Shown: positions 1 to 9,427, counted from the first letter of the stretch. The stretch is 64,000 nucleotides of DNA from CBFFRJ01 sp051486985 (GCF_051486985.1 NZ_JAHVDV010000007.1:1-64000), one strand, 5' to 3'. A program made the numbers and translations. Notes: generated from the letters alone by a model not told the origin.

Positions 1-380
1 ACCTGATATTCACCCAGCAGCGTTTTCACTATCTGCACCGCCGTCTGACCCTGGAAAATGCGCAGATTGCGGTCACGCTTCATCGGCCACAGGTCCGGTT
101 CAACGGTAAGCTGGTACACCGCATAGCGGGTGCCGGAAAGCTCCACGGCACTCACCGCCACACGGGTGATTTTCCCGTTAAGATAGCGCGGGGCCCCCGC
201 CGTCCGGGTCGGGATGGAGACGGTCGCAGACTGACCGAGCAACTGACTGCGCTCCAGGCGCGCATCAGTGCCAAGCAGCGTCAGCTCCAGCGCAAACGGC
301 TCTGACAGGGCTTCCCGCCCGGAGAGTTTCCAGAAAAGCAGCCCCTCAACCGGGAGTTGTACGGTTATACGATTAAACAT
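1..380 (-). CDS. vgrG: T6SS spike protein VgrG (TssI), N-terminal part, runs off the window
   Basis: Only the first 126 codons are visible, from the ATG at 380; the rest lies beyond base 1. The readable part runs from MFNRITVQLPVEGLLFWKLS through a beta-rich stretch of the VgrG/gp27-like base (for example LYWKLSG-, ALSEPFALEL-, DLWPMKRDRNLRIFQ-type sequence). VgrG trimers form the spike capping the Hcp tube and carry effectors to the target cell. It is the last visible gene of the leftward T6SS run, behind a DUF1795 Eag-like gene, which usually signals an Rhs- or PAAR-type effector further on. Whether this VgrG carries a C-terminal effector domain cannot be seen. The Shine-Dalgarno is weak. 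Confidence 0.9.
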   Translation of the reverse strand, partial: MFNRITVQLPVEGLLFWKLSGREALSEPFALELTLLGTDARLERSQLLGQSATVSIPTRTAGAPRYLNGKITRVAVSAVELSGTRYAVYQLTVEPDLWPMKRDRNLRIFQGQTAVQIVKTLLGEYQ

Positions 381-429
381 ATCAGTGCATCCGAAAAGTT
401 ATATCGTTCACAATGACCAGCGGACGGTG

Positions 430-472
430 CGCCTACCCCCTCCTCCCGACGCGTCGGGGTGAAGGGGTAAGG
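430..472. repeat. Intergenic palindrome, copy 1
   Basis: Imperfect inverted repeat in the 94-base gap between vgrG and the DUF1795 gene. Outer arms are TACCCC and GGGGTA, inner arms CTCCCGAC and TCGGGGTG around a central GCG. It has no U-tract on either strand, so it is not a classical terminator. It resembles the palindrome at 9428-9462 and may be a small dispersed palindromic element. Confidence 0.55.
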
Positions 473-474
473 GG

Positions 475-858
475 CTACTTTCCGCGATGAAATTTAATCC
501 CCTGAATGGTGTCCTGATACTGCTGCTGGTGGTGAAGGCTGAACTCATCCATGCAGGTCGCCACATAGCTCACCAGTTTCTTTTCGCCATTTGGCGAGTC
601 GATAAGGATAAGGGTCTGGCGCTGGAAGATGATGTGATTGTCATTTCTGAACTGGTAAAAGAGTTCAAAAGCAGGATAGCTATCCACCGTCAGCATTTGC
701 GTTGATTCAAGATAGAAGTCCGTCAGCGTTTCATTCAGTTCACGTAGGGTACGGGCAGCAATGTCATGCACTTTATCGTCAGGCTCCGCACGCGTGCGTG
801 AGACGACAAAGGTAAATCCGCCACTGCCATCATGGCTTTGTCTGAGTACATTCATCAT
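475..858 (-). CDS. DUF1795 / DcrB-like Eag-type T6SS adaptor, N-terminus apparently shortened
   Basis: A 127-residue product with the DUF1795 core (GGFTFVVSRTRAEP, ESTQMLTVDSYPAFELFYQFRN, IFQRQTLILID). In T6SS clusters, Eag chaperones of this family bind the N-terminal transmembrane region of Rhs/PAAR effectors and load them on VgrG, which fits the vgrG start 94 bases on. Family members normally begin with about 20 residues containing a 'INEG...LP.GWQD' stretch before the 'MNVL' segment; this frame opens directly at MMNVLRQ behind an in-frame stop, with a poor ribosome-binding site. In another frame just upstream, MLRINDE can be read, like the expected N-terminus. It may be a small deletion or frameshift allele; function uncertain. 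Confidence 0.7.
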   Translation of the reverse strand: MMNVLRQSHDGSGGFTFVVSRTRAEPDDKVHDIAARTLRELNETLTDFYLESTQMLTVDSYPAFELFYQFRNDNHIIFQRQTLILIDSPNGEKKLVSYVATCMDEFSLHHQQQYQDTIQGIKFHRGK

Positions 859-897
859 TTATTCTTAGCATCATTGCGCAATGCCGTTGAGAGTAAG

Positions 898-2373
898 TCA
901 CCGCTGCGGGTTCACAAGCCAGGTTCCGGCGCTGGCTATCGTCAGTGTCTGGCTACGGGACTGGCCGTTACCCTGAAGCACAAGCTCATAGCGTCCGGGC
1001 GGCAATTTTACGGTCGCAAAACCGCTGGTCGCGGGGCTGACCGACTGTGCTTCACCATTAAGCGAGAGGGTTTCCCCTTCGTTCATCCGCACGTAGACCT
1101 GGGCTACAGGTGCTTGCGGCGCGACGGCAGCCGACGGCTGCACGACGGGTTCTGGCTGGCCTGGCGCTGTTGCGGGCGGTGTGTTCTGCGCGGTAGCACT
1201 GACCGGCGGTTGTGCGGGTTCAGGCGTCGTGGCGGTACCTGCAACCGGTGCCTCCTCTGACGGGCTGTGGTCGGCCTGCGCGGTCGTACTCTCCGGCGCG
1301 GAGTCCTGATGGAAGAGGATCCCACCGGCAATTAACCCAACCAGCACCCCTGCGGCTATCAGCCCTGGCACCTTGTAACGTCGCCAGTCCAGCATGCCCG
1401 GTTTTTCTTCCACCTCTTCAACGGGCACCAGCATGGTGCCGGGCTTTTTAACGCTTACCACGTCATTCATCCCGGCGACGGGCATCTCGATCAGGGCGGC
1501 GAACTCATCGATGGTTTGCGGCCTGTCTTCCATCTTCAACGACAGGGCTTTATCTACCGCGATCAGTAATGGCGCCGAATACCCCGGCAGATGGCGGCTT
1601 ATTAACGGCTGGTAGCCATCCTGAATACTGCGCACCACGCTGACCGGCGGCGGGGAGCCGACAATCAGCGTGTGAAGTACCGCGCCCAGCGCATAGATGT
1701 CTGTCCACGGCCCCTGCTCGCTCTCGTTATCGTCGGTGTACTGTTCGATGGGAGCAAACCCGGGGCGCAACATGGTCTCAGTTTCATCGGAAACCGAGCC
1801 TATGCTGCGGCGTGCGGAGCCAAAATCAAGGAGTACGGGCAGGCCGTTATCCTGGATCTGAATATTATCCAGGGAAATATCCCGGTGCAGATAGCCTTCG
1901 TCGTGAATAGTTTTGATTGCCCCCAGCAGCATGGGCAGCATACGGCGAATCCACGCCTCGTCGACAACGTGGGGGGATTTCTCCCGCAGGCGCGACAATG
2001 TTGTACCGCTGTAAAATACGGTGCCCATGTAGGCAGTGTCGTTCTGAACCCAGAAACGGAGCACGTGCAGCAGGTTGGGATGGTTAAAGCGGGCCAGCAG
2101 TCGCGCTTCCTGAATGAAACTGTTTAACCCGGCAGAAAAGGCTTTACTGAAGCGGTCGCTGCGTAAGACCAGCGTCATATCATCGTTTCGTACCGCTAAA
2201 GAAGAGGGCATGAACTCTTTGATAGCTATAGTGCGCTCAAGCTGATGATCCCAGGCACGATAGACAATGCCGAACCCGCCCCCGCCAATCACCTCTTTGA
2301 TTTCGAACTCATTGAAGCGGTAGCCGGGTGGCAACGCGTTCGGTACCGTCCGGTTGTTATCATTTTCCGTCAT
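898..2373 (-). CDS. ppkA: T6SS serine/threonine protein kinase PpkA-like
   Basis: 491 residues. An N-terminal eukaryotic-type kinase domain (about 20-300) has the glycine loop IGGGGFG (29-35), Lys52 of the AIK motif, the catalytic HRDISLDN (163-170, Asp165) and DFG (183-185). One transmembrane helix spans about 336-354, followed by a Pro/Ala/Thr-rich linker and a C-terminal PEGA-like beta domain ending in VNPQR, placing the sensor part in the periplasm. In known T6SSs, PpkA phosphorylates the FHA protein to trigger firing and PppA reverses it; both partners are encoded at 10.5-13.0 kb. The gene follows tssH by 25 bases and has a good AGGAGAG ribosome-binding site. Confidence 0.92.
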   Translation of the reverse strand: MTENDNNRTVPNALPPGYRFNEFEIKEVIGGGGFGIVYRAWDHQLERTIAIKEFMPSSLAVRNDDMTLVLRSDRFSKAFSAGLNSFIQEARLLARFNHPNLLHVLRFWVQNDTAYMGTVFYSGTTLSRLREKSPHVVDEAWIRRMLPMLLGAIKTIHDEGYLHRDISLDNIQIQDNGLPVLLDFGSARRSIGSVSDETETMLRPGFAPIEQYTDDNESEQGPWTDIYALGAVLHTLIVGSPPPVSVVRSIQDGYQPLISRHLPGYSAPLLIAVDKALSLKMEDRPQTIDEFAALIEMPVAGMNDVVSVKKPGTMLVPVEEVEEKPGMLDWRRYKVPGLIAAGVLVGLIAGGILFHQDSAPESTTAQADHSPSEEAPVAGTATTPEPAQPPVSATAQNTPPATAPGQPEPVVQPSAAVAPQAPVAQVYVRMNEGETLSLNGEAQSVSPATSGFATVKLPPGRYELVLQGNGQSRSQTLTIASAGTWLVNPQR

Positions 2374-2398
2374 TAGTCAAACTCTCCTGGTTGTTGCA

Positions 2399-5011
2399 TC
2401 AGGCCGCAAATTCACACTGGAATTCGCCCTGTTCAAAGGTAATACGTAGCTGCCGGAAACGCTCATCACGCGCGCTGGCATCCAGTAAAATCTGGCTCAT
2501 TTGTGGCAGGAGCGTATTGGTCAGAATGGCATCCACCATACGGCCACCCGATTCGACATCGGTACAGCGCTGGACTATCTGCGTCACCACGCTGTCGTCC
2601 ACCTCGCAGACAATCCCGTGATTATCGGCCAGGCGTCGTTGAATACGTTTCAGCTGCAGGCGCACAATCTGTGCGAGCATGGTGTCGCTGAGCGGATAGT
2701 AAGGCACCACCAGCAGACGACCCAGCAGCGCCGGGGGGAAAACCTGAAGCAACGGCTGGCGCAGCCCGTCACGCAGCGTCTCAGGGTCCGGCAGGAGCTC
2801 AGGGTCAGCACACAGGTTCGTGATGTACTCCGTACCCACGTTAGAGGTCAGGATGATGATGGTATTGCGAAAATCGATGTGCCGTCCTTCGCCATCCTCC
2901 ATCCAGCCTTTATCAAATACCTGGAAGAAGATCTCATGCACGTCCGGGTGCGCTTTTTCGATCTCATCCAGCAGGACCACGCTATAAGGACGACGACGCA
3001 CGGCTTCGGTGAGTACGCCGCCTTCACCGTAACCAACATATCCCGGAGGCGCGCCTTTCAGGGTCGATACCGTGTGCGCTTCCTGGAATTCACTCATGTT
3101 GATGGTAATGATGTTTTGCTCACCGCCGTAGAGCGACTCTGCCAGCGCCAGTGCGGTTTCGGTTTTACCCACCCCCGATGGACCACAAAGCATAAACACG
3201 CCGACGGGCTTGTTCGGATCGTCCAGACGCGCACGCGAGGTGCGTACACGGCGGGCAATCAGCTCCAGCCCGTGCTGCTGACCAATAACCCGCTCTCCCA
3301 GCGTATCCGCCAGCCTGAGCACCGCGTCTATCTCATTTTTCACCATCCGCCCCAGCGGAATACCGGTCCAGTCGGCGACCACGGCGGCCACAATATTGGC
3401 ATCGACGGAGGCAAAGAGCAGCGGCGTGTCGCTCTGCATCTCCCGCAGTGCCCGCAGGCTCTGCGCCAGCGTTTCCCGCAGCGCGTCAGGCGACGGGTCG
3501 CTTTCATCGCGTAACTGCGCGCGCATGCGGATAATGTCATCCACCAGCGCCTGCTCCTGCTGCCAGCTCTGCGTCAGTCTGTCCCGTTCGGCTTCCAGCG
3601 CCGTGCGTGCGGCTTGCAACTGCACGACGCGTGCTCCGTCGCCTGCTGCCATACGCTGCTCGCGGCTGGCAATATCGATTTCCACCTCCAGCGCCGCAAT
3701 GCGGTTCAGGCAATCTTCCAGCATCGGCGGCGGCGAGCTCTGGCTGACGGCGACCCGTGCACAGGCGGTATCCAGCAGGGCGACGGCTTTATCCGGCAAC
3801 TGACGTGCGGGAATGTAACGATGTGAAAGCTTAACGGCAGCGACAACGGCCTCATCAAGCAGCAGCACGCGGTGGTGTGTTTCCAGTGCGGAGACAGTGC
3901 TGCGTAACATCAGTACCGCTTTTTCTTCGTCCGGCTCCGCCACCTGCACGGTCTGGAAACGCCGGGTCAGCGCCGGATCTTTCTCAATGTATTTTTTATA
4001 CTCAGCCCAGGTAGTCGCGCCAATGGTGCGTAGCTGCCCACGGGCCAGCGCAGGTTTGAGCAGGTTAGCGGCGTCCCCTGTACCCTGCTGACCACCAGCG
4101 CCAATCAGCGTGTGGATCTCGTCAATAAACAGCATTACTGGCGTCGGGCTGGACTGGACCTCATTAATGAGCCCCTGAAGGCGCGCTTCGAATTCGCCTT
4201 TCATGCTTGCCCCGGCCTGCAACATGCCGATATCGAGCAGCCAGAGTTCCACGTCGCGCAGCGGCTCAGGCACGTCACCGGCGGCAATACGCAGCGCCAG
4301 CCCCTCTACGACTGCGGTTTTACCGACCCCGGCTTCCCCTGTCAGCAGAGGGTTGTTCTGCCGGCGTCGCATTAAGATGTCGATCATCTGGCGGATCTCT
4401 TCGTCACGTCCGACGACCGGATCAATTTTACCTTCACGCGCCCTGGCCGTGAGATCCTGACCGTACTGCGCCAGGCTCCCCTTCTGCGCGGGTACCGCCG
4501 CGCTGTTCTCCGGCGCAGTGAAGGTTTGCGTCGCCTCTTTGCTCTGCGCAAAAATCTGGTCGAAATCGTCCAGTAACGTATCGACACGAATACGCTCAAA
4601 CTGCGGAGAGATGCCTTTGAGCACCGTTGCCAGGCTCCAGGTTTTCAACAGGCCAATCAGCAGATGCCCGCCACGAATGCGGGTCACGCCAAATTTCAGT
4701 GAACCGTAGACCCAGGCGCGCTCCACGGCGGTATCAATATGCTCCGAGAGATCGGAAACCGATGTGGCTCCGCGCGGCAGGGCGTCCAGGGCCCGAATGA
4801 TATCGCGACTGAGCTCCTCTTCACTGAGATTGAAATGGTGAATGACCTGTTGCAGGTCGCCCCTCTCCTGCTGCATCAGCGCATGCAGCCAGTGGACCAG
4901 TTCCACATAAGGATTACCGCGCAGTTTGCAAAACGACGTAGCACTTTCCAGCGAAGTAAATAACAGCGTATCCAGTTTGCCGAAAAGCACGGCACGGCTA
5001 ATTTCTGACAT
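2399..5011 (-). CDS. tssH: T6SS sheath-disassembly ATPase ClpV
   Basis: 870 residues from the ATG at 5011 (MSEISRAVLFGKLDTLLF), the family start; an open frame continues upstream to 5254 but that part has no family resemblance and overlaps tssG. Clp-N double repeat about 1-150, AAA domain 1 with Walker A GEAGVGKT (225-232) and Walker B FIDEIH, a coiled middle region about 430-520, and AAA domain 2 with Walker A GPSGVGKT (610-617) and Walker B VLLDEIEKAH. ClpV pulls TssB/TssC apart after contraction so subunits can be reused. It lies 40 bases downstream of tssG in the same leftward transcript. Confidence 0.97.
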   Translation of the reverse strand: MSEISRAVLFGKLDTLLFTSLESATSFCKLRGNPYVELVHWLHALMQQERGDLQQVIHHFNLSEEELSRDIIRALDALPRGATSVSDLSEHIDTAVERAWVYGSLKFGVTRIRGGHLLIGLLKTWSLATVLKGISPQFERIRVDTLLDDFDQIFAQSKEATQTFTAPENSAAVPAQKGSLAQYGQDLTARAREGKIDPVVGRDEEIRQMIDILMRRRQNNPLLTGEAGVGKTAVVEGLALRIAAGDVPEPLRDVELWLLDIGMLQAGASMKGEFEARLQGLINEVQSSPTPVMLFIDEIHTLIGAGGQQGTGDAANLLKPALARGQLRTIGATTWAEYKKYIEKDPALTRRFQTVQVAEPDEEKAVLMLRSTVSALETHHRVLLLDEAVVAAVKLSHRYIPARQLPDKAVALLDTACARVAVSQSSPPPMLEDCLNRIAALEVEIDIASREQRMAAGDGARVVQLQAARTALEAERDRLTQSWQQEQALVDDIIRMRAQLRDESDPSPDALRETLAQSLRALREMQSDTPLLFASVDANIVAAVVADWTGIPLGRMVKNEIDAVLRLADTLGERVIGQQHGLELIARRVRTSRARLDDPNKPVGVFMLCGPSGVGKTETALALAESLYGGEQNIITINMSEFQEAHTVSTLKGAPPGYVGYGEGGVLTEAVRRRPYSVVLLDEIEKAHPDVHEIFFQVFDKGWMEDGEGRHIDFRNTIIILTSNVGTEYITNLCADPELLPDPETLRDGLRQPLLQVFPPALLGRLLVVPYYPLSDTMLAQIVRLQLKRIQRRLADNHGIVCEVDDSVVTQIVQRCTDVESGGRMVDAILTNTLLPQMSQILLDASARDERFRQLRITFEQGEFQCEFAA

Positions 5012-5051
5012 GATCGATTCCGTGAATGAATGAAATTGCGTTGGACGGAGC

Positions 5052-6095
5052 TCAGTGCTCCGGGCTGAAAACCAAATCGCCGCGTGGAACGGCCTGCGGC
5101 TGCGTACCAAGCCAGGCGCTGTAGCCAAGACGTTCGCTGCCGCCCAGCGCCGCCCCGGTGACATCCTCATGTTGTAACCACACGCGCAGTGACCATTTAT
5201 ATTCAATGCCAAGATACTGGCGGACCCAGTCACGCACGCGCTTTTCCGCATCATTGCCGGGCAAAAACTGGCGGTAGGAGGCCTGGTTCAGGGGGCCGAT
5301 ATCGATACGAAAACAGTGCGTAACGTCGCGAACGGCTTCGCCGAGAAAGGCCGATTCGCCCAGCCGAGGGGCATGACGCCCCCCCTGCAATCGCGCCCGC
5401 TCACGTGGGCTCAGCGGCATCCATTGCGGCACGTTTTCAACGACCCTGACCGGTACACCAAAATAGTGACGGAGAATTTTTTCCAGCCCTTCAGGATCGC
5501 GTCCGTTACGGGTCAGGTGGCCTGCCAGCGCAAAACGCGCGTGGGGGCTGAGACTGCCTTTGTGCAGTTGCCCGGGCTGGCCCATGCCGATTAAGGAGGC
5601 AACATACTGTTCAAAGCGGCGATTGTCGGCACGATCCAGTGAGACCGTAGGCTGCGCATCGGCCCAGGCACGGTAGAACAGTAAGGTCAGGCGGTGATGA
5701 AAAAGATCGGTGAATGCCGTTAAGCTCTCATCCTGATGATGATCGATACGCTCACGTGCATACTCCGTTAAATGTACCGGCAGTGGGCCATTCGGCCCGA
5801 AGAGACCAAAACTCAGAATAGATACATCATAAAGCGTCGAGGCGTCCCGTCTGCTCACCCCGGCCAGGGTTGAAGGGGCAAAACCCAGCGAAGGCTTTTG
5901 CCCGATACGTAACGGCTCAAAGCGCGGTAGCGGTGCGCGTCCGAGGGGATAACGTTCTCCTGCCTGCGCGTCGATGCGCCGTAGCAAACTGAAGAGATCG
6001 TAACGCCAGGGCGCCACCATGACGTTTTGCCAGAAACCGTCAGGTAAGGCTCTCGCACGCCGGATAGCAGCATGAGGTGTGACGACATCGGTCAT
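5052..6095 (-). CDS. tssG: T6SS baseplate protein TssG
   Basis: 347 residues, ImpH/VasB family. Recognised from the N-terminal 'PWRYDLFSLLRRIDAQ' segment, the 'ISFGLFGPNGPLP.HLTEYARER' type motif (here ILSFGLFGPNGPLPVHLTEY), the DLFHHRLTLLFYRAWAD stretch, and a C-terminal GPLNQASYRQFLPG and LGIEYKWSLRVWL region. TssG joins TssE, TssF and TssK to form the baseplate wedge. Its ATG overlaps the tssF stop by four bases (ATGA), so the two are translationally coupled. Confidence 0.96.
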   Translation of the reverse strand: MTDVVTPHAAIRRARALPDGFWQNVMVAPWRYDLFSLLRRIDAQAGERYPLGRAPLPRFEPLRIGQKPSLGFAPSTLAGVSRRDASTLYDVSILSFGLFGPNGPLPVHLTEYARERIDHHQDESLTAFTDLFHHRLTLLFYRAWADAQPTVSLDRADNRRFEQYVASLIGMGQPGQLHKGSLSPHARFALAGHLTRNGRDPEGLEKILRHYFGVPVRVVENVPQWMPLSPRERARLQGGRHAPRLGESAFLGEAVRDVTHCFRIDIGPLNQASYRQFLPGNDAEKRVRDWVRQYLGIEYKWSLRVWLQHEDVTGAALGGSERLGYSAWLGTQPQAVPRGDLVFSPEH

Positions 6096-7963
6096 AGTAA
6101 TGCCCTCTTGCCCATCCGTGGGGGCCAGTAGCCAATTTCACCCCGTTGCAGACTGTTCAGGGTAAACTCGGTGAAACTGTTCATCGCCACAAGGCGCGAA
6201 AACACGCGCTCCAGAACGCTACCAAATAACCAGGGGCTGAAGCCGGAAAAGGCCTGTTCATCAACCGTCAGGCTGATGCCAACCCCGCGGGCAAAAACGA
6301 TCGGACCCGGTTCAGGCACCCGCCGGTGTACCGGCTGCAGGAGGCATTCGCGTACCCCTTCAATCTGTCGCGCCACCGGGGCTTCTGCCAGCCGGGTATA
6401 GAGTCCAAGCAACTGGCGTAACGCTGCAGCCCCCTGTCCATCCTCACCGTCCATCAGGCTTAAATAGTTCATCTGCAGCTGGCTTATCAGTTGCCAGGTA
6501 CTCAGCCCTTCGGCCAGGGCGGGACGCGGAGGCGTCGGGCCTTTGCGCAGGCGCGGCGTTTTTACGGGCAGCGAATCGGGAAGCACAAACTGCCCCAGCT
6601 CCTGTTGTAACAACAAAGGCAGATCGCGGCTGGTACAAAGGACGTCGGCGGTGATATAGCGCAGACTTTCATCCCAGGGAGCGTGCTGTTCATCAACCAG
6701 CGAGGCAAACACTTCTGATCCCATATATCCGGTGCGGGTGCCGTAACGCTGGGCATGCTCAGAGAGCGCGCGCTGCTCCCGACGCAATGAAAAGTAGGCT
6801 CCGTAGTTACCATCATCCTGATTCACGCTGCGCCAGAACGGGCGAAAAATCTGGTCATCACGCTGCCCGTCGCGGCTGGCGTAGATTTTGTTTACTGCAT
6901 AAATTTCGTAATCCAGCGGGCGGATGTTGTCCACCACCAGATGGTACTCATACTGGTTCTCCTGCAGCTTTTGCCGCTCCGCCGTTTTACTGAACAGATT
7001 GATAACCGGCGTGCAGTGCAACGCCAGATGGCTTTTATCGACCACCCGCTCCAGTTGCGCATCGGCTTTATCCAGCAGGATTATGATGTCAAACGACTTC
7101 GCCTCTTTGCAGTCTGCCAGCAGCGGGCGCAGACCCTGAATACTGAAAAACAGAAACCGTGACGGAAAGGCGAAATACTCCTGCAGCAAACGGTAGCCAT
7201 CAAAGTTGCGTAAATCTTCAGGTAGCAACGCCTGATCGGAGTCAAAACCTTCGTGACGCAGCGCCCCGGTGCCAAGGGATATCGGCGCGTTGTCGCTACC
7301 GGGGATGAGCGCAACCGCCCCAACCTGATGCGCCATCAGCAGTTCCAGCAGTTGTAGCGCCTGCATGTCCGGCCCGCTTAAAAAAAATGACACCCGATCG
7401 AAGTCGAGATGAGCCAGTTTTGTGGCCCCCTCACAGGAGAGGCGAATACGCAGCGCACTGGCCGCGCCGCTTTGCGAAAGTCCGCAGCGGGCCAGTGGCA
7501 GATCCGCCGGAACGCCACCAAGCTCAGTGAGCGTAATGGAGAGCGGCAACAGAGTGACATCATGGGCGGTGGTGTAACTGCAGGTGACACCGTTTTTTTT
7601 CAGCGCCTGGCTGTCCATCATGGTCCCCCTCGGAACCACAAACCCTTTGCTTAAATCGCCCTTCATGGCATCAGGCTGAAATTCAGCAATCGCCATAGAG
7701 GGAGTGGGAGCCAGATAATTGGGGGCAATCATCTCCATCAAACGTTCGGAGAAGCGCGGAAACTCGGCGTCCATTTTGAGCTGCACACGGGAAGTCAGAA
7801 AGGCAAACCCTTCCATCAGACGCTCAACGTAAGGGTCGGCCACATCCATGCCGTTCATGCCCAGACGCCCCGCCACCTTTGGATAACGCCCGGCGAACTC
7901 CTGGCCCATCTCCCGCAGCCACGCCAGTTCGCGGTTATAGTATTCGAGCAGTTTGCTTTCCAT
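6092..7963 (-). CDS. tssF: T6SS baseplate protein TssF
   Basis: 623 residues, ImpG/VasA family, full length. The N-terminus MESKLLEYYNRELAWLREMGQEFA, the FAGRYPKVAGRLGM segment and 'DPYVERLMEGFAFLTSRVQLKMD' are family hallmarks. TssF is the main scaffold of the baseplate wedge, two copies per TssG. It starts two bases after the tssE stop and overlaps tssG by four bases at its end; the E-F-G-H order suggests one translationally coupled assembly unit. Confidence 0.97.
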   Translation of the reverse strand: MESKLLEYYNRELAWLREMGQEFAGRYPKVAGRLGMNGMDVADPYVERLMEGFAFLTSRVQLKMDAEFPRFSERLMEMIAPNYLAPTPSMAIAEFQPDAMKGDLSKGFVVPRGTMMDSQALKKNGVTCSYTTAHDVTLLPLSITLTELGGVPADLPLARCGLSQSGAASALRIRLSCEGATKLAHLDFDRVSFFLSGPDMQALQLLELLMAHQVGAVALIPGSDNAPISLGTGALRHEGFDSDQALLPEDLRNFDGYRLLQEYFAFPSRFLFFSIQGLRPLLADCKEAKSFDIIILLDKADAQLERVVDKSHLALHCTPVINLFSKTAERQKLQENQYEYHLVVDNIRPLDYEIYAVNKIYASRDGQRDDQIFRPFWRSVNQDDGNYGAYFSLRREQRALSEHAQRYGTRTGYMGSEVFASLVDEQHAPWDESLRYITADVLCTSRDLPLLLQQELGQFVLPDSLPVKTPRLRKGPTPPRPALAEGLSTWQLISQLQMNYLSLMDGEDGQGAAALRQLLGLYTRLAEAPVARQIEGVRECLLQPVHRRVPEPGPIVFARGVGISLTVDEQAFSGFSPWLFGSVLERVFSRLVAMNSFTEFTLNSLQRGEIGYWPPRMGKRALL

Positions 7964-7965
7964 AC

Positions 7966-8532
7966 TTACCCTTCATCCCTTAATTCGAAATGGCCGTTTT
8001 CCAGATCCACATCGGTACGGAAAAGAAAGGTCAGCGGATAGGGAACGCACCACAGGCGACCTTTAATTTCTATCGACAACACGTTATGCAGATCCAGAGA
8101 CTGGGTATCGGAGATGCAACGTACCGACAACCCCTGAGGCAGGATCCGCGGTTCGAAATGGAGGATGGCCTGCGTGAGTTTCTGCTGGATATCCTGCCAT
8201 TCAATATCAGACATCCGTTTACCAGCCAGCGGTGCGACACCAAAATTCACCACCGAACGGCGAACGTGGTGCAGGCCACTGAGATCGTTTTGCGCTTCGT
8301 TATTGATGGTGTTGAACAGCCATTGCAGATCGCGAAGTACGTGGCGACGCAGCGCGGCGTGCGCAATCAGCGTGCTGTTACGCGGTTCCTGACGCTTTTC
8401 CGGCGCGTCGTCGGTGAGTCTGTCCAGCAGCGAAGGCTGCATTTTGTCCCGGCTGCTGACGTTCTCTTTGTCCCGTCTTGCCCGCCAGCCGTTATGCAGC
8501 AGGTTACTGTCATCCTGTGCCGGGTTACTCAT
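7966..8532 (-). CDS. tssE: T6SS baseplate protein TssE (gp25-like)
   Basis: 188 residues from the ATG at 8532 (MSNPAQDD), preceded by GAGG nine bases upstream and overlapping the end of tagJ by eight bases; the open frame extends to 8571 but that start lacks support. The C-terminal half has the gp25-like lysozyme-fold sequence including GLHHVRRSVVNFGVAPLAG and the acidic 'HFEPRILPQGLSV' segment that contacts the sheath. It links the baseplate wedge to the first TssB/TssC ring. The first 45 residues are charged and probably disordered. Confidence 0.93.
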   Translation of the reverse strand: MSNPAQDDSNLLHNGWRARRDKENVSSRDKMQPSLLDRLTDDAPEKRQEPRNSTLIAHAALRRHVLRDLQWLFNTINNEAQNDLSGLHHVRRSVVNFGVAPLAGKRMSDIEWQDIQQKLTQAILHFEPRILPQGLSVRCISDTQSLDLHNVLSIEIKGRLWCVPYPLTFLFRTDVDLENGHFELRDEG

Positions 8533-9337
8533 GGTCGGTTGCCTCATCAAAAGAGACGACCGCCAGGTCAAGCAGCGGAAACTCAGCGGTATCGTTCAGC
8601 CAGACTTTTTGCCCCTGTCCCAGGTAGTGCGTCTCATCAGCGGACACCGCCAGCCACTCGGTGGTGCGTGACAAACGGAAACGGTCCTCAGCCCCGGCGT
8701 CGAACGGGTAGCGAACCGGGATCTGGCAGACCTGTTCGCTGCCATCCTGTAAACGAATCAGCGTATGACGCCATACCAGATCGGTTACGCTTGCAGGCGG
8801 CTGAAAGGTCATCTGTTCAATGGCGCTGAAGGGTAGCCAGCAGTAGCGGCCATTAACGATGGTTTCACACACCGGTCCAAAGCGACAGTCGCCATCCATG
8901 AGCCAGTCAAAACGCCGGGTCTCGCCGTTGTGCAGCGTTAACTCGCCGGCAACCGCATCGGCGTGTTCAAGCGCCATCATTCGCCGCGCGCTGGCCTCAG
9001 CCCCTGCGTCTGCCAGAGAGGCGACCATCGTCTCCAGCCACGGCCACTGGTGGGCTGGCATCATGGGACGCGCCCGGCCTGCTAAAACGTCTGCACGCAC
9101 TTTTTCGCCGTTAATCGCCTGCTCAAGCAGGGTAATGGTGGGCTGCGCCTGCGGGGTAAGTGCCAGCCAGCTTTTCAACTGCGCCAGCGCGCGTGACCAG
9201 TTCCCTTCCAGACACAGCAGCTGGACAAACGCCGCGCGCAGGTCTGCGTCGGCAGGTCGCGTACGAATTTGGTTTTCCAGATTCTCCAGGCTTACCTTCA
9301 GGGAATCCCCTGCGAGTAGTGCTTCAAGCGTATTCAT
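8525..9337 (-). CDS. tagJ: T6SS accessory protein TagJ (ImpE/SciE family)
   Basis: 270 residues. The N-terminal 100 form TPR-like helices (LENQIRTRPADADLRAAFVQLLCLEGNW), and the C-terminal half is the ImpE/SciE beta domain with FDWLMDGDCRFGPVCETIVNGRYCWLPFSAI. TagJ binds the TssB N-terminus in some T6SSs and is thought to assist ClpV with sheath disassembly; it accompanies only part of the known systems. Its stop overlaps the tssE start, linking it to the baseplate genes. Confidence 0.92.
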   Translation of the reverse strand: MNTLEALLAGDSLKVSLENLENQIRTRPADADLRAAFVQLLCLEGNWSRALAQLKSWLALTPQAQPTITLLEQAINGEKVRADVLAGRARPMMPAHQWPWLETMVASLADAGAEASARRMMALEHADAVAGELTLHNGETRRFDWLMDGDCRFGPVCETIVNGRYCWLPFSAIEQMTFQPPASVTDLVWRHTLIRLQDGSEQVCQIPVRYPFDAGAEDRFRLSRTTEWLAVSADETHYLGQGQKVWLNDTAEFPLLDLAVVSFDEATDHE

Positions 9338-9427
9338 AAACGCTCCAGTGGGTTGGATTAGGCATGGTGAGTCGTGGTTACCCTCTGCCTGAGACAGCGG
9401 GCAAGGCGCCAGAATGTGCCCCTTTGT

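Noticed and set aside
2501..3514. Long rightward open frame (337 codons) opposite tssH
   Set aside because: It is the antisense of the conserved ClpV coding sequence, shows no domain, and has no ribosome-binding site; high-GC genes routinely give such shadows.
5012..5254. N-terminal extension of tssH (81 codons)
   Set aside because: It overlaps tssG and shows no Clp resemblance; the MSEISRAVLF start fits the family.
7990..8829. Rightward 279-codon frame opposite tssE/tagJ
   Set aside because: Antisense shadow of two conserved T6SS genes; sequence is low in hydrophobic pattern and unlike any family.
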